Below, piece after piece: positions 33,632 to 44,143 of a DNA stretch of 49,164 bases (position 1 is the stretch's first letter; the number at the start of each line of letters is the position of its first letter). Below the pieces are notes generated by a model. The model was given only the letters and a program-made list of their open reading frames with translations. It was not told where the DNA came from and searched no databases. Position numbers and translations under genes: made by a program. This DNA comes from Lachnospiraceae bacterium. GTDB lineage: Bacteria > Bacillota > Clostridia > Lachnospirales > Lachnospiraceae. The stretch spans positions 1 through 49,164 of the forward strand of contig JAFLTD010000009.1 in NCBI GenBank assembly GCA_022510625.1. Direction: 5' to 3'.

Positions 33632-33661
33632 ATGGCGAATCAGGGATGGTTCGCCATTTTT
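33632..33661 (+). terminator. Rho-independent terminator after yajC
   Basis: ATGGCGAA (33632-33639) pairs with TTCGCCAT (33650-33657), followed by five T (33657-33661). The sequence that follows, GTGCCTATCA, recurs near 44240. Confidence 0.82.
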
Positions 33662-33682
33662 GTGCCTATCAGCAGACATGTC

Positions 33683-33711
33683 TTGAAATTTCAATAAGAA
33701 TAGACTATGAT
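33683..33711 (+). promoter_or_regulatory. Promoter of the leuB-ilvD-ilvB group
   Basis: TTGAAA (33683-33688), 17-bp spacer, TATGAT (33706-33711). The leader to leuB is about 40 nt, too short for a T-box or leucine attenuator. Confidence 0.7.
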
Positions 33712-33758
33712 ATATAAGTGATATTTTGCGAAAAAGACGTAGGAGTGAGGGATTGAGT

Positions 33759-34844
33759 ATGGAATTAAACATCACTTGTATTCCGGGTGACGGAATCGGA
33801 CCGGAGATTGTAGCGGAGGCTAAGAAAGTTCTTGATGTTATAGCGAATCAATACGGACATGATATACATTATACGGACATCCTGATGGGAGGTGCGTCCA
33901 TCGACGTGCACGGAGTTCCGCTTACGGAGGAAGCGATTGCGACGGCGAAAAGTGCAGATGCGGTGCTGATGGGTTCTATAGGCGGAGACACGACAACTTC
34001 TCCATGGTACAAGCTTGCGCCAAACTTAAGGCCGGAAGCAGGACTGCTTGCAATTAGGAAAGCATTGAATCTTTTTGCCAACTTGAGACCCGCAATTCTG
34101 TACAGTGATTTGAGGGGTGCCTGTCCGTTAAAGGAAGAGATTTCAGCAGCGGGTTTCGATATGATGATCATGCGTGAACTGACGGGTGGACTTTATTTCG
34201 GTGAACGCAGCACGACCGAGGAAAACGGTGTGAGAAAAGCCGTCGATACGCTGGTATATGATGAGAATGAGATTAGAAGAATTGCCGTAAAGGGCTTTGA
34301 TATCGCCATGAAAAGAAGGAAGAAAGTGACAAGCGTGGATAAAGCAAACGTGCTGGACTCTTCGAGATTATGGCGAAATGTAGTGGAAGAGGTTGCAAAG
34401 GATTACCCGGAAGTAACTTTAGAACATATGTTGGTGGATAACTGCGCGATGCAGCTTGTGAAAGACCCGGCACAGTTTGATGTCATTCTGACGGAGAACA
34501 TGTTTGGTGATATACTGTCAGACGAGGCAAGCATGGTGACAGGGTCTATTGGTATGCTCGCATCCGCATCTTTGAATGATACTAAGTTCGGATTGTATGA
34601 GCCGAGTCATGGTTCCGCACCGGATATCGCTGGTAAAGACGTCGCAAATCCTATAGCGACCGTCCTTTCGGCAGCCATGATGCTGCGTTACAGTTTCGAC
34701 TTGGATAGAGAAGCAGATGCTGTCGAGAATGCGGTGAAGCAGGTTTTGAAGGAAGGATATCGCACTGTTGATATTATGTCGGAAGGATGTAAGCAAGTGG
34801 GGTGCAGGCAGATGGGAGATTTGCTTGCGGAGCGGATCAGATAG
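33759..34844 (+). CDS. leuB: 3-Isopropylmalate dehydrogenase
   Basis: Oxidatively decarboxylates 3-isopropylmalate in leucine synthesis. 361 residues starting [17 protein letters not shown], with [49 protein letters not shown] and [18 protein letters not shown] motifs. The start ATG 33759 has GAGGG (33747-33751) 7 nt upstream; an 11-codon longer frame begins inside the leader and is not supported. leuA, leuC and leuD are not in the window. Confidence 0.96.
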   Translation: MELNITCIPGDGIGPEIVAEAKKVLDVIANQYGHDIHYTDILMGGASIDVHGVPLTEEAIATAKSADAVLMGSIGGDTTTSPWYKLAPNLRPEAGLLAIRKALNLFANLRPAILYSDLRGACPLKEEISAAGFDMMIMRELTGGLYFGERSTTEENGVRKAVDTLVYDENEIRRIAVKGFDIAMKRRKKVTSVDKANVLDSSRLWRNVVEEVAKDYPEVTLEHMLVDNCAMQLVKDPAQFDVILTENMFGDILSDEASMVTGSIGMLASASLNDTKFGLYEPSHGSAPDIAGKDVANPIATVLSAAMMLRYSFDLDREADAVENAVKQVLKEGYRTVDIMSEGCKQVGCRQMGDLLAERIR

Positions 34845-34870
34845 GATAAGAATGTATCGGGAATATTCGT

Positions 34871-36538
34871 ATGGTACGGAAAGATAAATGGAAGGAACTT
34901 GATAAGGAGACGATTGTGTTTGCCCTGTTCCTGTTTGGTATGGCGATTTACTACGGTTGGCGTATGTTTGCGCTGACACCGTGGTATGATGAGCTTTATA
35001 CTTATTATTATTTTATCAGCAGAGGACCGCTGTACGCGGCGATTCATTGGCCGCTTCCCAACAATCACATAGGCTATTCGGTTTTGTCGGCATGTCTTAA
35101 CATCTTCGGGAATGCATCAATTTCTCTGAGGGGCATCTCGTATCTGTGCAGTCTGGGCAGCCTTGTTTTGATTTACAGGCTTGGCAGGAAATGTTTTGAT
35201 CAGGGAATGGCACTCATACCGGTGTTTTGTTATGCCGGCATGAAAATGGTCAATCAGCTGGCGGTTCAGGGCAGGGGTTATGCACTCGTGACATTCTGTT
35301 ATCTCGTGGCACTGAATGAACTTCTGTTTATCGCGGCAGAGAGTAAGGTGTTAAAGAGACATTATATTGTGTTTGGTCTTTCTCTTGTCATGGCACTGTA
35401 CGCCATACCCAGCAGTGTATATGTGGTGGTGCCGGTGTGTCTGATAGGCGGCATGACATTGCTTGTGCATAAGGAATACAGAAGACTCTTTAACTTGATT
35501 CTGACATCCGTGCTCAGTGCAGTCTGTACAGTGGGGCTGTATGGTATTGTGTGGCTCGCGATCGGCTCTAATTTACTCGCAAAGACTGAGGACAGTGATT
35601 ATTACGGCATGAGCCACTTTACGATTTTGATTCATGCACCGTTCAGAGCGTTGAAGACCGGAATTGACTATATGCTGGCGACACCTTATATTCAGAGCGT
35701 TGAGAGAGAAGGATTTCTGCGGCAGTTCACAGCCTGGCTGCGAGGTCTATTGAATGAGTATTATGTCGGCGGTGCGGCAGTTCTGGCAGTTATATTAATC
35801 ATCGGTGTGATACTTGCGATTGTGCATATCCTGAGTAAAATTAGGAACAGCGCCTATCCACAAACTCCGGCGGAGAAGAGAACGGTATGTGATGATTTTG
35901 CAGAGTTCTATTTGGCAGGGAGTATCCTGTGCATACCGGTCATGTTGATGATTCAGTGTGCTCTGCCGTATTACAGAGTTTTCTCATTTGCAGGTGTGGT
36001 TGCGGCGATCGCAGTCGCATGGCTGTGGCAGATGTTGATGCGGTGGCTTGTGAAGCTGCATGAAAATGCCGAGAAGAAAAAGGATGCAGAGAGTACACAA
36101 CAACATGTAAAATTAGAAAAATATATGCCGGCAGCGGGCTGCCTGATCTGTGGAATATTCTGTGCACTTAAGCCGATTACGCCATCCTACACGGTACAGT
36201 ACAGCGCACGGGAGGCGGCTATAGAAGATGCGTATGAGCATACTGATGTGTCACATGCGGAAGAAATTGCGGTGACGGACTGCGACCAGGAATATCTGCT
36301 GTTATTTTTATATGATATAGGGGAGGACCGTGTTACACGACAACCGGAGGAAGGAGAGATTGTCCTGGCGGACAAGTATCTGCTTTTGGATTATGCGTGT
36401 CGCGATGATTTGAGCGGTGATGCGTGGAAACTCTACCTGACTTCCGAACAGTTTGAAGAATCGGGCGTAAAAGAACAGATGGAAACATTCTATGAGAATA
36501 GCAGATTTATATTATACAAACGTAAGGAGAATGAGTGA
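34871..36538 (+). CDS. Polytopic membrane glycosyltransferase (GT-C/ArnT-PMT-like)
   Basis: 555 residues with about ten or more membrane helices. The first loop contains [14 protein letters not shown], a position and pattern that match the catalytic Asp/Glu of the first extracytoplasmic loop in GT-C transferases that use polyprenyl-phosphate sugars (ArnT/PMT-like). A soluble tail of about 110 residues with [15 protein letters not shown] ends the protein. The acceptor is unknown. It lies between leuB and ilvD on the same strand, 26 nt after leuB, and its TGA overlaps the ilvD start region, so it appears cotranscribed with amino-acid genes though its role looks unrelated. The ribosome site is weak. 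Confidence 0.72.
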   Translation: MVRKDKWKELDKETIVFALFLFGMAIYYGWRMFALTPWYDELYTYYYFISRGPLYAAIHWPLPNNHIGYSVLSACLNIFGNASISLRGISYLCSLGSLVLIYRLGRKCFDQGMALIPVFCYAGMKMVNQLAVQGRGYALVTFCYLVALNELLFIAAESKVLKRHYIVFGLSLVMALYAIPSSVYVVVPVCLIGGMTLLVHKEYRRLFNLILTSVLSAVCTVGLYGIVWLAIGSNLLAKTEDSDYYGMSHFTILIHAPFRALKTGIDYMLATPYIQSVEREGFLRQFTAWLRGLLNEYYVGGAAVLAVILIIGVILAIVHILSKIRNSAYPQTPAEKRTVCDDFAEFYLAGSILCIPVMLMIQCALPYYRVFSFAGVVAAIAVAWLWQMLMRWLVKLHENAEKKKDAESTQQHVKLEKYMPAAGCLICGIFCALKPITPSYTVQYSAREAAIEDAYEHTDVSHAEEIAVTDCDQEYLLLFLYDIGEDRVTRQPEEGEIVLADKYLLLDYACRDDLSGDAWKLYLTSEQFEESGVKEQMETFYENSRFILYKRKENE

Positions 36539-36540
36539 GT

Positions 36541-38214
36541 ATGAGAAGTGACAACGTGAAAGCGGGCGTACAGCAGGCGCCTCACAGGAGTTTATTTAAC
36601 GCGCTGGGATTTACCGAGGAGGAGATGGGAAAACCGATGGTCGGTATTGTCAGCTCCTACAATGAGATTGTTCCCGGGCACATGAATCTGGATAAGATCG
36701 TCGATGCGGTAAAGCTTGGTGTTGCCGAGGCGGGCGGAGTACCTGTAGTTTTCCCGGCGATTGCGGTCTGTGACGGTATTGCCATGGGACATATCGGTAT
36801 GAAATATTCGTTGGTCACCAGAGACCTGATTGCCGATTCCACGGAATGTATGGCACTGGCACATCAGTTTGATGCACTCGTGATGGTGCCGAACTGCGAT
36901 AAGAATGTGCCCGGTCTGCTTATGGCTGCGGCACGTATCAATGTACCTACCGTGTTCGTCTCCGGCGGTCCCATGCTTGCAGGACATGTGCACGGCAAAA
37001 AGACAAGCCTTTCTTCCATGTTTGAAGCCGTAGGTTCCCATGCAGCGGGTATGATGAGTGATGAAGAATTAAGAGAATTTGAAGAAAAGACATGCCCTAC
37101 ATGCGGTTCCTGTTCGGGTATGTACACAGCCAATTCCATGAACTGTCTGACAGAAGTACTGGGTATGGGGCTTAGAGGTAATGGTACAATTCCGGCTGTC
37201 TATTCCGAGAGAATCAAACTGGCGAAGCATGCCGGTATGGCAGTTATGGAACTGCTTAAGAGAAATATCCGTCCCCGAGACATTATGACACAAGATGCGA
37301 TATTAAATGCTCTGACGGTAGATATGGCATTGGGTTGTTCTACAAACTCCATGCTTCATCTGCCGGCGATCGCGCATGAGATAGGCTTTGATTTTGATAT
37401 AGCTTATGCCAATGAGATCAGTGAGAAGACACCGAACCTTTGCCATCTTGCACCGGCAGGTCCTACTTATATGGAAGATCTGAATGAGGCCGGGGGTGTA
37501 TACGCTGTCATGAAGGAACTGGCGGACATCGGTCTGCTCCATACAGATTGTATGACCGTGACAGGAAATACGGTGGGAGAGAACATCCAAAATGCAGTGA
37601 ACAGAAATACGGAAGTAATCAGGACTGTGGATAATCCATACAGCAAGACGGGCGGACTTGCCGTGTTAAAAGGTAATCTTGCACCGGACGGCAGTGTGGT
37701 GAAACGGTCTGCGGTTGTGGAGGAAATGATGGTCCATGAAGGACCGGCCAGAGTGTTCGAGTGTGAGGAAGATGCGATTGCCGCGATCAAAGGCGGTAAG
37801 ATTAAGGAGGGTGATGTTGTCGTCATCCGCTATGAGGGACCGAAAGGCGGTCCCGGCATGAGAGAGATGCTGAATCCGACATCTGCCATTGCGGGTATGG
37901 GATTGGGTTCCAAGGTTGCGCTCATCACAGACGGAAGATTTTCCGGTGCATCCCGCGGCGCATCCATCGGACATGTATCCCCGGAGGCTGCGGTCGGAGG
38001 ACCGATTGCGCTGGTGGAGGAAGGCGATATCATCAGTATAGATATTCCGAATATGAAACTGGATGTGAAAGTGTCCGATGAAGAGATGGCGGCACGAAAA
38101 GATAGATGGCAGCCCAGAGAACCGAAGGTGACAAGCGGATATCTTGCCAGATATCGTGAGATGGTGACAAGCGGCAACAGAGGTGCTATATTGGAGAACC
38201 CTAAGAACAAGTAA
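36541..38214 (+). CDS. ilvD: Dihydroxy-acid dehydratase
   Basis: Iron-sulfur enzyme of valine and isoleucine synthesis. 557 residues starting [18 protein letters not shown], with NCDKNVPG, the Cys-rich [18 protein letters not shown] and [21 protein letters not shown] 36541 matches the conserved N-terminus; a GTG at 36535, two codons upstream, is closer to AAGGAG (36524-36529) and is an alternative. It overlaps or abuts the end of the membrane transferase gene. Confidence 0.97.
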   Translation: MRSDNVKAGVQQAPHRSLFNALGFTEEEMGKPMVGIVSSYNEIVPGHMNLDKIVDAVKLGVAEAGGVPVVFPAIAVCDGIAMGHIGMKYSLVTRDLIADSTECMALAHQFDALVMVPNCDKNVPGLLMAAARINVPTVFVSGGPMLAGHVHGKKTSLSSMFEAVGSHAAGMMSDEELREFEEKTCPTCGSCSGMYTANSMNCLTEVLGMGLRGNGTIPAVYSERIKLAKHAGMAVMELLKRNIRPRDIMTQDAILNALTVDMALGCSTNSMLHLPAIAHEIGFDFDIAYANEISEKTPNLCHLAPAGPTYMEDLNEAGGVYAVMKELADIGLLHTDCMTVTGNTVGENIQNAVNRNTEVIRTVDNPYSKTGGLAVLKGNLAPDGSVVKRSAVVEEMMVHEGPARVFECEEDAIAAIKGGKIKEGDVVVIRYEGPKGGPGMREMLNPTSAIAGMGLGSKVALITDGRFSGASRGASIGHVSPEAAVGGPIALVEEGDIISIDIPNMKLDVKVSDEEMAARKDRWQPREPKVTSGYLARYREMVTSGNRGAILENPKNK

Positions 38215-38234
38215 GGAGAGCAGGAGGAATAAAC

Positions 38235-39917
38235 ATGTTATTGACGGGTGCGGAAATCGTTGTGGAATGTCTGAAAGAGCAGGGAGTTGACACTGTGTTC
38301 GGCTATCCGGGAGGAACGATTCTTAATGTATATGATGCTTTATATCAACATAGTAATGAAATAAACCACATTCTGACATCCCATGAACAGGGAGCGGCAC
38401 ATGCCGCGGACGGTTATGCCAGGGCTACCGGTAAAGTGGGAGTGTGCCTTGCTACAAGCGGACCGGGTGCAACAAATCTTGTAACCGGCATTGCCACGGC
38501 GTATATGGATTCGGTGCCGGTTGTGGCTATCACTTGTAACGTAGTGCTTCCTTCACTTGGTAAGGATTCCTTTCAAGAAGTGGATATAGCAGGTATCACT
38601 ATGCCGATTACGAAACACAACTATATCGTAAAGGATATTAGTATCCTTGCCGATACGCTTCGAAAAGCATTTACCATTGCGGCCAGCGGAAGACCCGGAC
38701 CGGTTCTTGTGGATATCACCAAGGATGTAACATCCAATTCTTGCGAGTTTGAGCCGCAAAAGCCGGAAGCAGTGGAGAGACCGTCCCGATATGCGCAAGA
38801 GGAGCTTCAGGCGGCACTTGCACTCTTGAGAAAATCCAAAAAACCGTTTATCTATGTGGGTGGCGGTGCAGTTATTTCGGAAGCGTATAAAGAAGTGCGG
38901 GAATTTGCGAATAAGATGGATTCGCCGGTCTGCGATACGTTGATGGGCAAGGGTGTATATGATGGGCATGATGACTGTTATACGGGTATGATCGGTATGC
39001 ACGGTACAAAAGCCTCCAACTTCGGTGTCAGTGAGTGTGATCTGCTGATTGCCCTCGGTGCGAGATTCTCGGACCGTGTGGTCGGTAATCCGAAAAAATT
39101 TGCGGAGAATGCCAAGGTCCTGCACATTGATATCGATGCAGCAGAAATCAACAAGAATATTAAGACAGACGTCTCACTCGTTGGGGATTTAAAAGAGGTT
39201 CTTGGCGAAATCAACGGGCAGCTGGAACAGCAGAATCACAAGGAGTGGATGCAGCATGTCTCTCAGTTGAAACAACAATTTCCGTTGAGTTATGATGAAC
39301 CGTTATTGTCCTGCCCGTATATCATGGAAGAGATTGACAGGGTAACGAAAGGAGATGCGGTGATTACTACGGATGTTGGACAGCATCAGATGTGGGCGGC
39401 ACAATTCTATAAGTACTCTAAGCCGCGTACACTGCTTACTTCGGGCGGTCTCGGAACTATGGGCTACGGTCTGGGAGCATGTATCGGGGCTAAGATGGGA
39501 CGGCCTGACAAGATATGTATCAATATTGCGGGGGACGGTTGTTTCCGTATGAATATGAACGAACTCGCCACAGCCAGCCGCTACAATATTCCGATCATTC
39601 AGGTGGTAATCAACAACCATGTGCTCGGTATGGTGCGTCAGTGGCAGACTCTTTTCTATGGAAAGAGATATTCACAGACTGTTCTCGATGACGGTGTGGA
39701 TTTCTGCAAAGTAGCCGAAGGACTGGGCTGCGAGGCAATCAGGGTGACGAAGAAAGAGGAGGTTGCACCGGCTATTGAGAAGGCAATTGCCATGAAAAAA
39801 CCGGTTCTGCTTGATTGTATCATTCCCGAGGATGATAAGGTATTCCCAATGGTTCCGGCAGGTGCACCGATCAGTGAAGCTTTTGATGCGGAAGATTTGG
39901 CGAGGGCAAATCAATAA
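38235..39917 (+). CDS. ilvB: Acetolactate synthase large (catalytic) subunit
   Basis: Thiamine-diphosphate enzyme that makes acetolactate or acetohydroxybutyrate. 560 residues with the N-terminal activating Glu in SHEQGAAHAADGYARATGK, FAD-region residues, and the ThDP motif GDG..NN in GDGCFRMNMNELATASRYN and IQVVINN. GGAGG precedes ATG 38235. No small regulatory subunit (ilvN) follows; it must be elsewhere or absent. Confidence 0.96.
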   Translation: MLLTGAEIVVECLKEQGVDTVFGYPGGTILNVYDALYQHSNEINHILTSHEQGAAHAADGYARATGKVGVCLATSGPGATNLVTGIATAYMDSVPVVAITCNVVLPSLGKDSFQEVDIAGITMPITKHNYIVKDISILADTLRKAFTIAASGRPGPVLVDITKDVTSNSCEFEPQKPEAVERPSRYAQEELQAALALLRKSKKPFIYVGGGAVISEAYKEVREFANKMDSPVCDTLMGKGVYDGHDDCYTGMIGMHGTKASNFGVSECDLLIALGARFSDRVVGNPKKFAENAKVLHIDIDAAEINKNIKTDVSLVGDLKEVLGEINGQLEQQNHKEWMQHVSQLKQQFPLSYDEPLLSCPYIMEEIDRVTKGDAVITTDVGQHQMWAAQFYKYSKPRTLLTSGGLGTMGYGLGACIGAKMGRPDKICINIAGDGCFRMNMNELATASRYNIPIIQVVINNHVLGMVRQWQTLFYGKRYSQTVLDDGVDFCKVAEGLGCEAIRVTKKEEVAPAIEKAIAMKKPVLLDCIIPEDDKVFPMVPAGAPISEAFDAEDLARANQ

Positions 39918-39976
39918 CGGCTGAGATACTATATGACAAAAGATGATTTGAATTTTAGGGTGGCTGGAAGTATCCT

Positions 39977-41380
39977 ATGAAAATTATTTTAAAACATTTA
40001 TTTATCATATGTTGTATTATTCTGGTCAGTCTGATGGGAACATACATCGGACTGGCCATTTACTACCATAATGCGTTTGCTTACGGAACATGGATCAACA
40101 ATGTATATTGTACGGGAAGAAGTATTCAGGAAGTAAATACGGAACTTGTACAGAACTTCAAATACGAAGGTGTTACGATTTACGACAAGGACGGCAACAC
40201 CTATGTGATCACGGCAGGAGATATCGGTTATCAATTTGATTTCGTGACGGCTCTGGAGATTTATCAAAAAAGGCAAAACCCATGGATGTGGATTGAAAGT
40301 CTGTCTCACGGAGACAGCGCCGAACTGGCACCGGTAGTATCTTATGACCGACAGGCACTGGAACAAATCTTCGATAGAATGCCGTTTCTGGCTGCCGAGA
40401 ACGGACAGTCCGATGAGGCACGCACGGTATCGATCATCAGAACGAACATGGGCTATGAATTATTGAATGAGAGACTTGACGTTTTGCAGGTCGAAGAGGC
40501 GAAAAACGCGATCATAAGCGCCATCGAGGAGTCAAAAACAGAGGTTTCACTGACAGATGAAGGCTGTTATCATGATCTGCCGTTGACATTACAGATGCAG
40601 GATACTCTTAATCTGTGGGAACAGGTAGAGTATTTTCAGCAATGCGATATTGTATATCGAATGGGAAATGAGCAGGTCGTTGTAGATGCGTCGGTTGTCT
40701 GTGACTGGATAGAGCTTGCGGAAGACGGCAGCTTCGTTACGGATAGCGATGGTAACTTGCAGATGAAGGATAATGCTATAGAGGATTTTATTGACGAGCT
40801 TGCCGATACCTATGATACGGTCGGCATCAGCAGACAGTTCAGGGCGACAAGAGGTGAGTTGGTCACGGTGGAGGGCGGTACGTACGGCAATAAGATAGAC
40901 CGTGCCGCGGAAGTGGAGTATTTGACCGAAGCATTTGAGGGGAAGAGGCAGGAATCTCATGAGCCCGTCTATACACAGAAAGCGTGGGCACAGGGCAAAA
41001 ACGATATCGGAAGTACTTACATAGAGATAGATATGGGAGAGCAGATGATGTACTACTATGTGAATGGAGTGCAGAAGCTCTCAACTCCGGTTGTGACCGG
41101 CAACACTTCCCGCAAGATGGGAACGCCCTCCGGTGTCAACTATGTGTATTTGAAACAGACCGATCGTATCCTGAGGGGAGAAGGATATGCGTCTCATGTC
41201 GATTTCTGGATGCCGGTGCGAGGCAACATCGGTATACACGATGCGGCGTGGCGCAGCAAGTATGGCGGAACGATCTACCAGACGAACGGTTCGCACGGGT
41301 GTATCAACACTCCGAGGGATGTCATGGTGCAGTTATATGAGAGTGCGGAAGTGGGAACTCCCGTAGTTATGTTCTATTGA
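39977..41380 (+). CDS. L,D-transpeptidase (YkuD) with peptidoglycan-binding domain
   Basis: 467 residues. An N-terminal membrane anchor (about 5-28) places the protein outside the cell. The middle (about 40-330) resembles the VanW-associated/peptidoglycan-binding region of Firmicute L,D-transpeptidases. The YkuD catalytic domain (about 345-467) ends with IHDAAWRSKYGG and the active-site motif NGSHGCINTP, with nucleophile Cys442. It forms 3-3 cross-links or anchors proteins to peptidoglycan. It starts 59 nt after ilvB and its stop lies within the serC promoter. With the GH25 and VanY genes it is the third wall-remodelling enzyme in the window. Confidence 0.92.
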   Translation: MKIILKHLFIICCIILVSLMGTYIGLAIYYHNAFAYGTWINNVYCTGRSIQEVNTELVQNFKYEGVTIYDKDGNTYVITAGDIGYQFDFVTALEIYQKRQNPWMWIESLSHGDSAELAPVVSYDRQALEQIFDRMPFLAAENGQSDEARTVSIIRTNMGYELLNERLDVLQVEEAKNAIISAIEESKTEVSLTDEGCYHDLPLTLQMQDTLNLWEQVEYFQQCDIVYRMGNEQVVVDASVVCDWIELAEDGSFVTDSDGNLQMKDNAIEDFIDELADTYDTVGISRQFRATRGELVTVEGGTYGNKIDRAAEVEYLTEAFEGKRQESHEPVYTQKAWAQGKNDIGSTYIEIDMGEQMMYYYVNGVQKLSTPVVTGNTSRKMGTPSGVNYVYLKQTDRILRGEGYASHVDFWMPVRGNIGIHDAAWRSKYGGTIYQTNGSHGCINTPRDVMVQLYESAEVGTPVVMFY

Positions 41381-41405
41381 CTTAAGCAAATGAAAAAGGT
41401 AAAAT
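41377..41405 (+). promoter_or_regulatory. Promoter of serC-serA
   Basis: TTGACT (41377-41382), 17-bp spacer, TAAAAT (41400-41405). The -35 box contains the TGA stop codon of the L,D-transpeptidase gene. Confidence 0.7.
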
Positions 41406-41449
41406 GTTTCTTGTTCTATAAATTCTTATGATTATTGGAGGAGTAAAAA

Positions 41450-42532
41450 GTGGCTAGAGTGTACAATTTTTCGGCGGGTCCTGCGGTGCTGCCCGAGGAA
41501 GTTTTAAGAGAAGCAGCGGAAGAAATGCTGGATTATAGAGGAACGGGTATGTCGGTTATGGAGATGAGCCATCGTTCTAAAGCTTACGATACTATTATTA
41601 AAGAGGCCGAAGCTGATTTAAGAACACTGTTGAAAATACCCGACAACTATAAAGTTTTGTTTTTACAGGGAGGAGCAAATCTTGTATTTGCATCCGTACC
41701 TATGAACCTGATGAAAAACCGTAAGGCCGGTTATATTTTGACCGGACAGTGGGCAAAGAAGGCGTTTGCGGAGGCGAAACTCTACGGTGAAGCGGTTGAA
41801 TTGGCCTCTTCGGCGGACGAAACTTTCTCCTATATTCCGGATTGTTCCGATCTGCCGATTACGGACGATATGGACTATGTATATATCTGTGAGAACAACA
41901 CGATTTACGGAACGAAGTACCATACTCTGCCGAATACCAAAGGGAAGATTCTGGTATCGGACGTTTCCTCATGTTTCTTATCGGAGCCTATGGATGTGAC
42001 GAAGTATGGCATGGTATATGCGGGCGTACAGAAAAATGTAGGACCCGCAGGTGTGCAGATTGTAATTATCAGGGAAGATCTTTTGAACGATGATGTACTT
42101 CCGGGCACACCTACTATGATGAAGTACAAAGTACATGCGGATAATGATTCCTTGTACAATACACCGCCATGTTACGGTATTTATATCTGCGGCAAAGTGT
42201 TTAAGTGGCTGCTTCGCAAAGGCGGTCTCGAAGCAATGAAAGAGTATAATGAGAAGAAAGCCAAGGTGCTGTATGATTTCTTGGACGAGAGCGAGCTCTT
42301 TAAGAGCACTGTCAGAAAAGAAGACAGATCTCTTATGAATGTGACTTTTGTAACCGGTAATGAAGAATTGGATGCTAAATTTATCAAGGAGGCAACGGCG
42401 GCAGGATTTGTAGACTTGAAAGGTCATCGCAGCGTAGGCGGTATGAGAGCGAGTATCTACAATGCTATGCCGATAGAGGGTGTGGAGAAGCTGGTTGCCT
42501 TCATGAAAGAATTTGAGAAAAACAATAAGTAA
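41450..42532 (+). CDS. serC: Phosphoserine aminotransferase
   Basis: PLP enzyme that makes phosphoserine from phosphohydroxypyruvate. 360 residues starting VARVYNFSAGPAVLPEEV, with LFLQGGANLVF, DVSSCFLSEP, the PLP-Lys in YAGVQKNVGPAG and the C-terminal GHRSVGGMRASIYNAMP. GTG 41450 has GGAGGAG 6 nt upstream. Directly upstream of serA, which makes its substrate. Confidence 0.97.
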   Translation: MARVYNFSAGPAVLPEEVLREAAEEMLDYRGTGMSVMEMSHRSKAYDTIIKEAEADLRTLLKIPDNYKVLFLQGGANLVFASVPMNLMKNRKAGYILTGQWAKKAFAEAKLYGEAVELASSADETFSYIPDCSDLPITDDMDYVYICENNTIYGTKYHTLPNTKGKILVSDVSSCFLSEPMDVTKYGMVYAGVQKNVGPAGVQIVIIREDLLNDDVLPGTPTMMKYKVHADNDSLYNTPPCYGIYICGKVFKWLLRKGGLEAMKEYNEKKAKVLYDFLDESELFKSTVRKEDRSLMNVTFVTGNEELDAKFIKEATAAGFVDLKGHRSVGGMRASIYNAMPIEGVEKLVAFMKEFEKNNK

Positions 42533-42555
42533 CAGGTAGAAAAGAGGATATGCAT

Positions 42556-43719
42556 ATGTTTAAGTATCATTGTTTAAATCCGATAGCGGAAGTGGGATTG
42601 GAAAAATTCAGCAGTCAATATGTGAAGACGGATCAAGTGGAAGAAGCCGACGGTATCTTAGTGAGAAGTGCCGCGATGCATGATATGGAACTTCCGGAGA
42701 ACCTTCTTGCCATCGCCAGAGCGGGGGCAGGTACGAATAATATTCCGTTAGACAAGTGTGCTGAGAAGGGAATCGTAGTTTTCAATACACCGGGTGCGAA
42801 CGCCAACGGTGTCAAAGAACTGGTGATTGCCGGCATGCTGCTGGCGGCTCGCGACGTGGTTGGCGGTATTGAGTGGGTAAAAGAGAATGAGTCAGACGAG
42901 AATGTTGGCAAGTCTGCGGAGAAAGCGAAAAAAGCCTTTGCAGGAACAGAGATTGAAGGAAAGAAATTGGGAATTGTCGGACTTGGGGCAATCGGAGTCA
43001 AAGTTGCAAACGTTGCGAAGCATTTGGGCATGGAAGTGTACGGATATGACCCTTATGTATCGGTTGATGCGGCATGGAATTTAAGCCGTGATGTAAAGCA
43101 TGTGCTGAATGTGGAAGAAATTTATGCTGAGTGTGATTATATTACGATTCATGTGCCATTGCTGGACTCTACAAAAGGTATGATAGGTAAGGAAGCTATC
43201 AACCAGATGAAAGACGGGGTGATCATCTTAAATTTTGCCCGTGATCTTTTGGTGGATGAACAGGCAGTGCTTGAGGGAATAAAGAGCGGAAAAGTACGCA
43301 AATATGTGTCTGACTTCCCGAATGCCGTCACGGCAGGTCAGGAAGGATGTATTGTGATTCCACATCTGGGAGCATCCACGGAGGAGTCCGAGGACAACTG
43401 TGCGGTGATGGCGGTAAAGGAACTCAAGAATTATCTGGAGAACGGAAATATTATCAACAGTGTCAACTATCCGAACTGTGATATGGGCATTTGTGTGCAG
43501 GCGGGTCGTGTTGCAATCTTCCACAGGAATATTGCAAATATGATTACGAAATTTACGGCATGTTTCGGTGACAACGGTATCAATATATCAGATATGACCA
43601 ACAAATCCCGAGGCGAGGTTGCTTACACTATGATTGATATAGAGGCACCTGCTTCCGAGGACATTATTCGGAAATTACAGTCTGTGGATGGTGTGTTTAG
43701 AGTGAGAGTAGTAAAATAA
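42556..43719 (+). CDS. serA: D-3-phosphoglycerate dehydrogenase
   Basis: First enzyme of serine synthesis. 387 residues with a substrate domain, the NAD-binding GLGAIGVKVANVA, the catalytic Arg in NFARDLLVDE and catalytic His in IPHLGASTEESE, and a C-terminal ACT domain (about 315-387) that may bind serine. ATG 42556 is preferred to ATG 42550 because GAGG at 42544-42547 sits 8 nt before it. Cotranscribed with serC. Confidence 0.96.
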   Translation: MFKYHCLNPIAEVGLEKFSSQYVKTDQVEEADGILVRSAAMHDMELPENLLAIARAGAGTNNIPLDKCAEKGIVVFNTPGANANGVKELVIAGMLLAARDVVGGIEWVKENESDENVGKSAEKAKKAFAGTEIEGKKLGIVGLGAIGVKVANVAKHLGMEVYGYDPYVSVDAAWNLSRDVKHVLNVEEIYAECDYITIHVPLLDSTKGMIGKEAINQMKDGVIILNFARDLLVDEQAVLEGIKSGKVRKYVSDFPNAVTAGQEGCIVIPHLGASTEESEDNCAVMAVKELKNYLENGNIINSVNYPNCDMGICVQAGRVAIFHRNIANMITKFTACFGDNGINISDMTNKSRGEVAYTMIDIEAPASEDIIRKLQSVDGVFRVRVVK

Positions 43720-43721
43720 CA

Positions 43722-43740
43722 AAACGAGCAGGCTCGTTTG
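43722..43740 (+). terminator. Short hairpin just after serA
   Basis: AAACGAG (43722-43728) pairs with CTCGTTT (43733-43739) with a CAGG loop, 2 nt after the serA stop. The T-run is only three bases, so termination may depend on the stronger hairpin downstream. Confidence 0.5.
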
Positions 43741-43769
43741 CGAGATTTACTTTGTAAACTTGAAAAGCG

Positions 43770-43799
43770 AAGAGTTGGCCAATGCGCCAACTCTTTCTT
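43770..43799 (+). terminator. Bidirectional terminator between serA and the small minus-strand gene
   Basis: AAGAGTTGG (43770-43778) pairs with CCAACTCTT (43787-43795) around an 8-nt loop, with TCTTA following on the + strand and an A-rich flank for the minus strand. Confidence 0.75.
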
Positions 43800-44082
43800 A
43801 GTTCAGGCGGTTTGCAATTTTAGAGAAATCTGCGCCGTCATCTTCATCCAGTGTTGCCTGAAGATTATTTTCCGCTTCGACGGAAGCTTCGCTGGCAAGA
43901 TCCATGTAGAGAATAAATACATCCTCGATGGACATACCCTTTTCATCGGCGATTTCCTGCATGATCGGTCTCAAGGCATCTAGTTGAAAAGATATTCTGG
44001 TTTTCTGGGGATCAATGTCCGCCAGAACCTCCTCGGCAAAAGCGTTGATGCGATCCAATATTTTTTTGTTTTCAGGGGTCAT
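43798..44082 (-). CDS. Small acidic protein of unknown function
   Basis: 94 residues, rich in Asp, Glu, Ala and Leu and probably all helical, with no membrane segment or Cys. It begins MTPENKKILDRINAFAEEVLAD. The ATG at 44082 has AAGGAAG 8 nt upstream on the minus strand; a GTG at 44091 would overlap that site. It has its own predicted promoter and a shared terminator. I do not recognise the family. It is the only gene on the minus strand in the last 18 kb and is flanked by palindromic elements. Confidence 0.7.
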   Translation of the reverse strand: MTPENKKILDRINAFAEEVLADIDPQKTRISFQLDALRPIMQEIADEKGMSIEDVFILYMDLASEASVEAENNLQATLDEDDGADFSKIANRLN

Positions 44083-44114
44083 AGTATGCACTTCCTTTTT
44101 CTCTTTTCCTTTTT

Positions 44115-44143
44115 ATTAAAAACTCGCAAGTTCGCGTTTTCAA
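44115..44143 (-). promoter_or_regulatory. Promoter of the small minus-strand gene
   Basis: On the minus strand: TTGAAA (44143-44138), 17-bp spacer, TTTAAT (44120-44115). The spacer contains part of a hairpin (44126-44150). Confidence 0.6.

Noticed and set aside
43738-43983. 81-codon + strand ORF after serA
   Set aside because: It crosses the bidirectional terminator and is antisense to the small acidic gene, which has better start signals.
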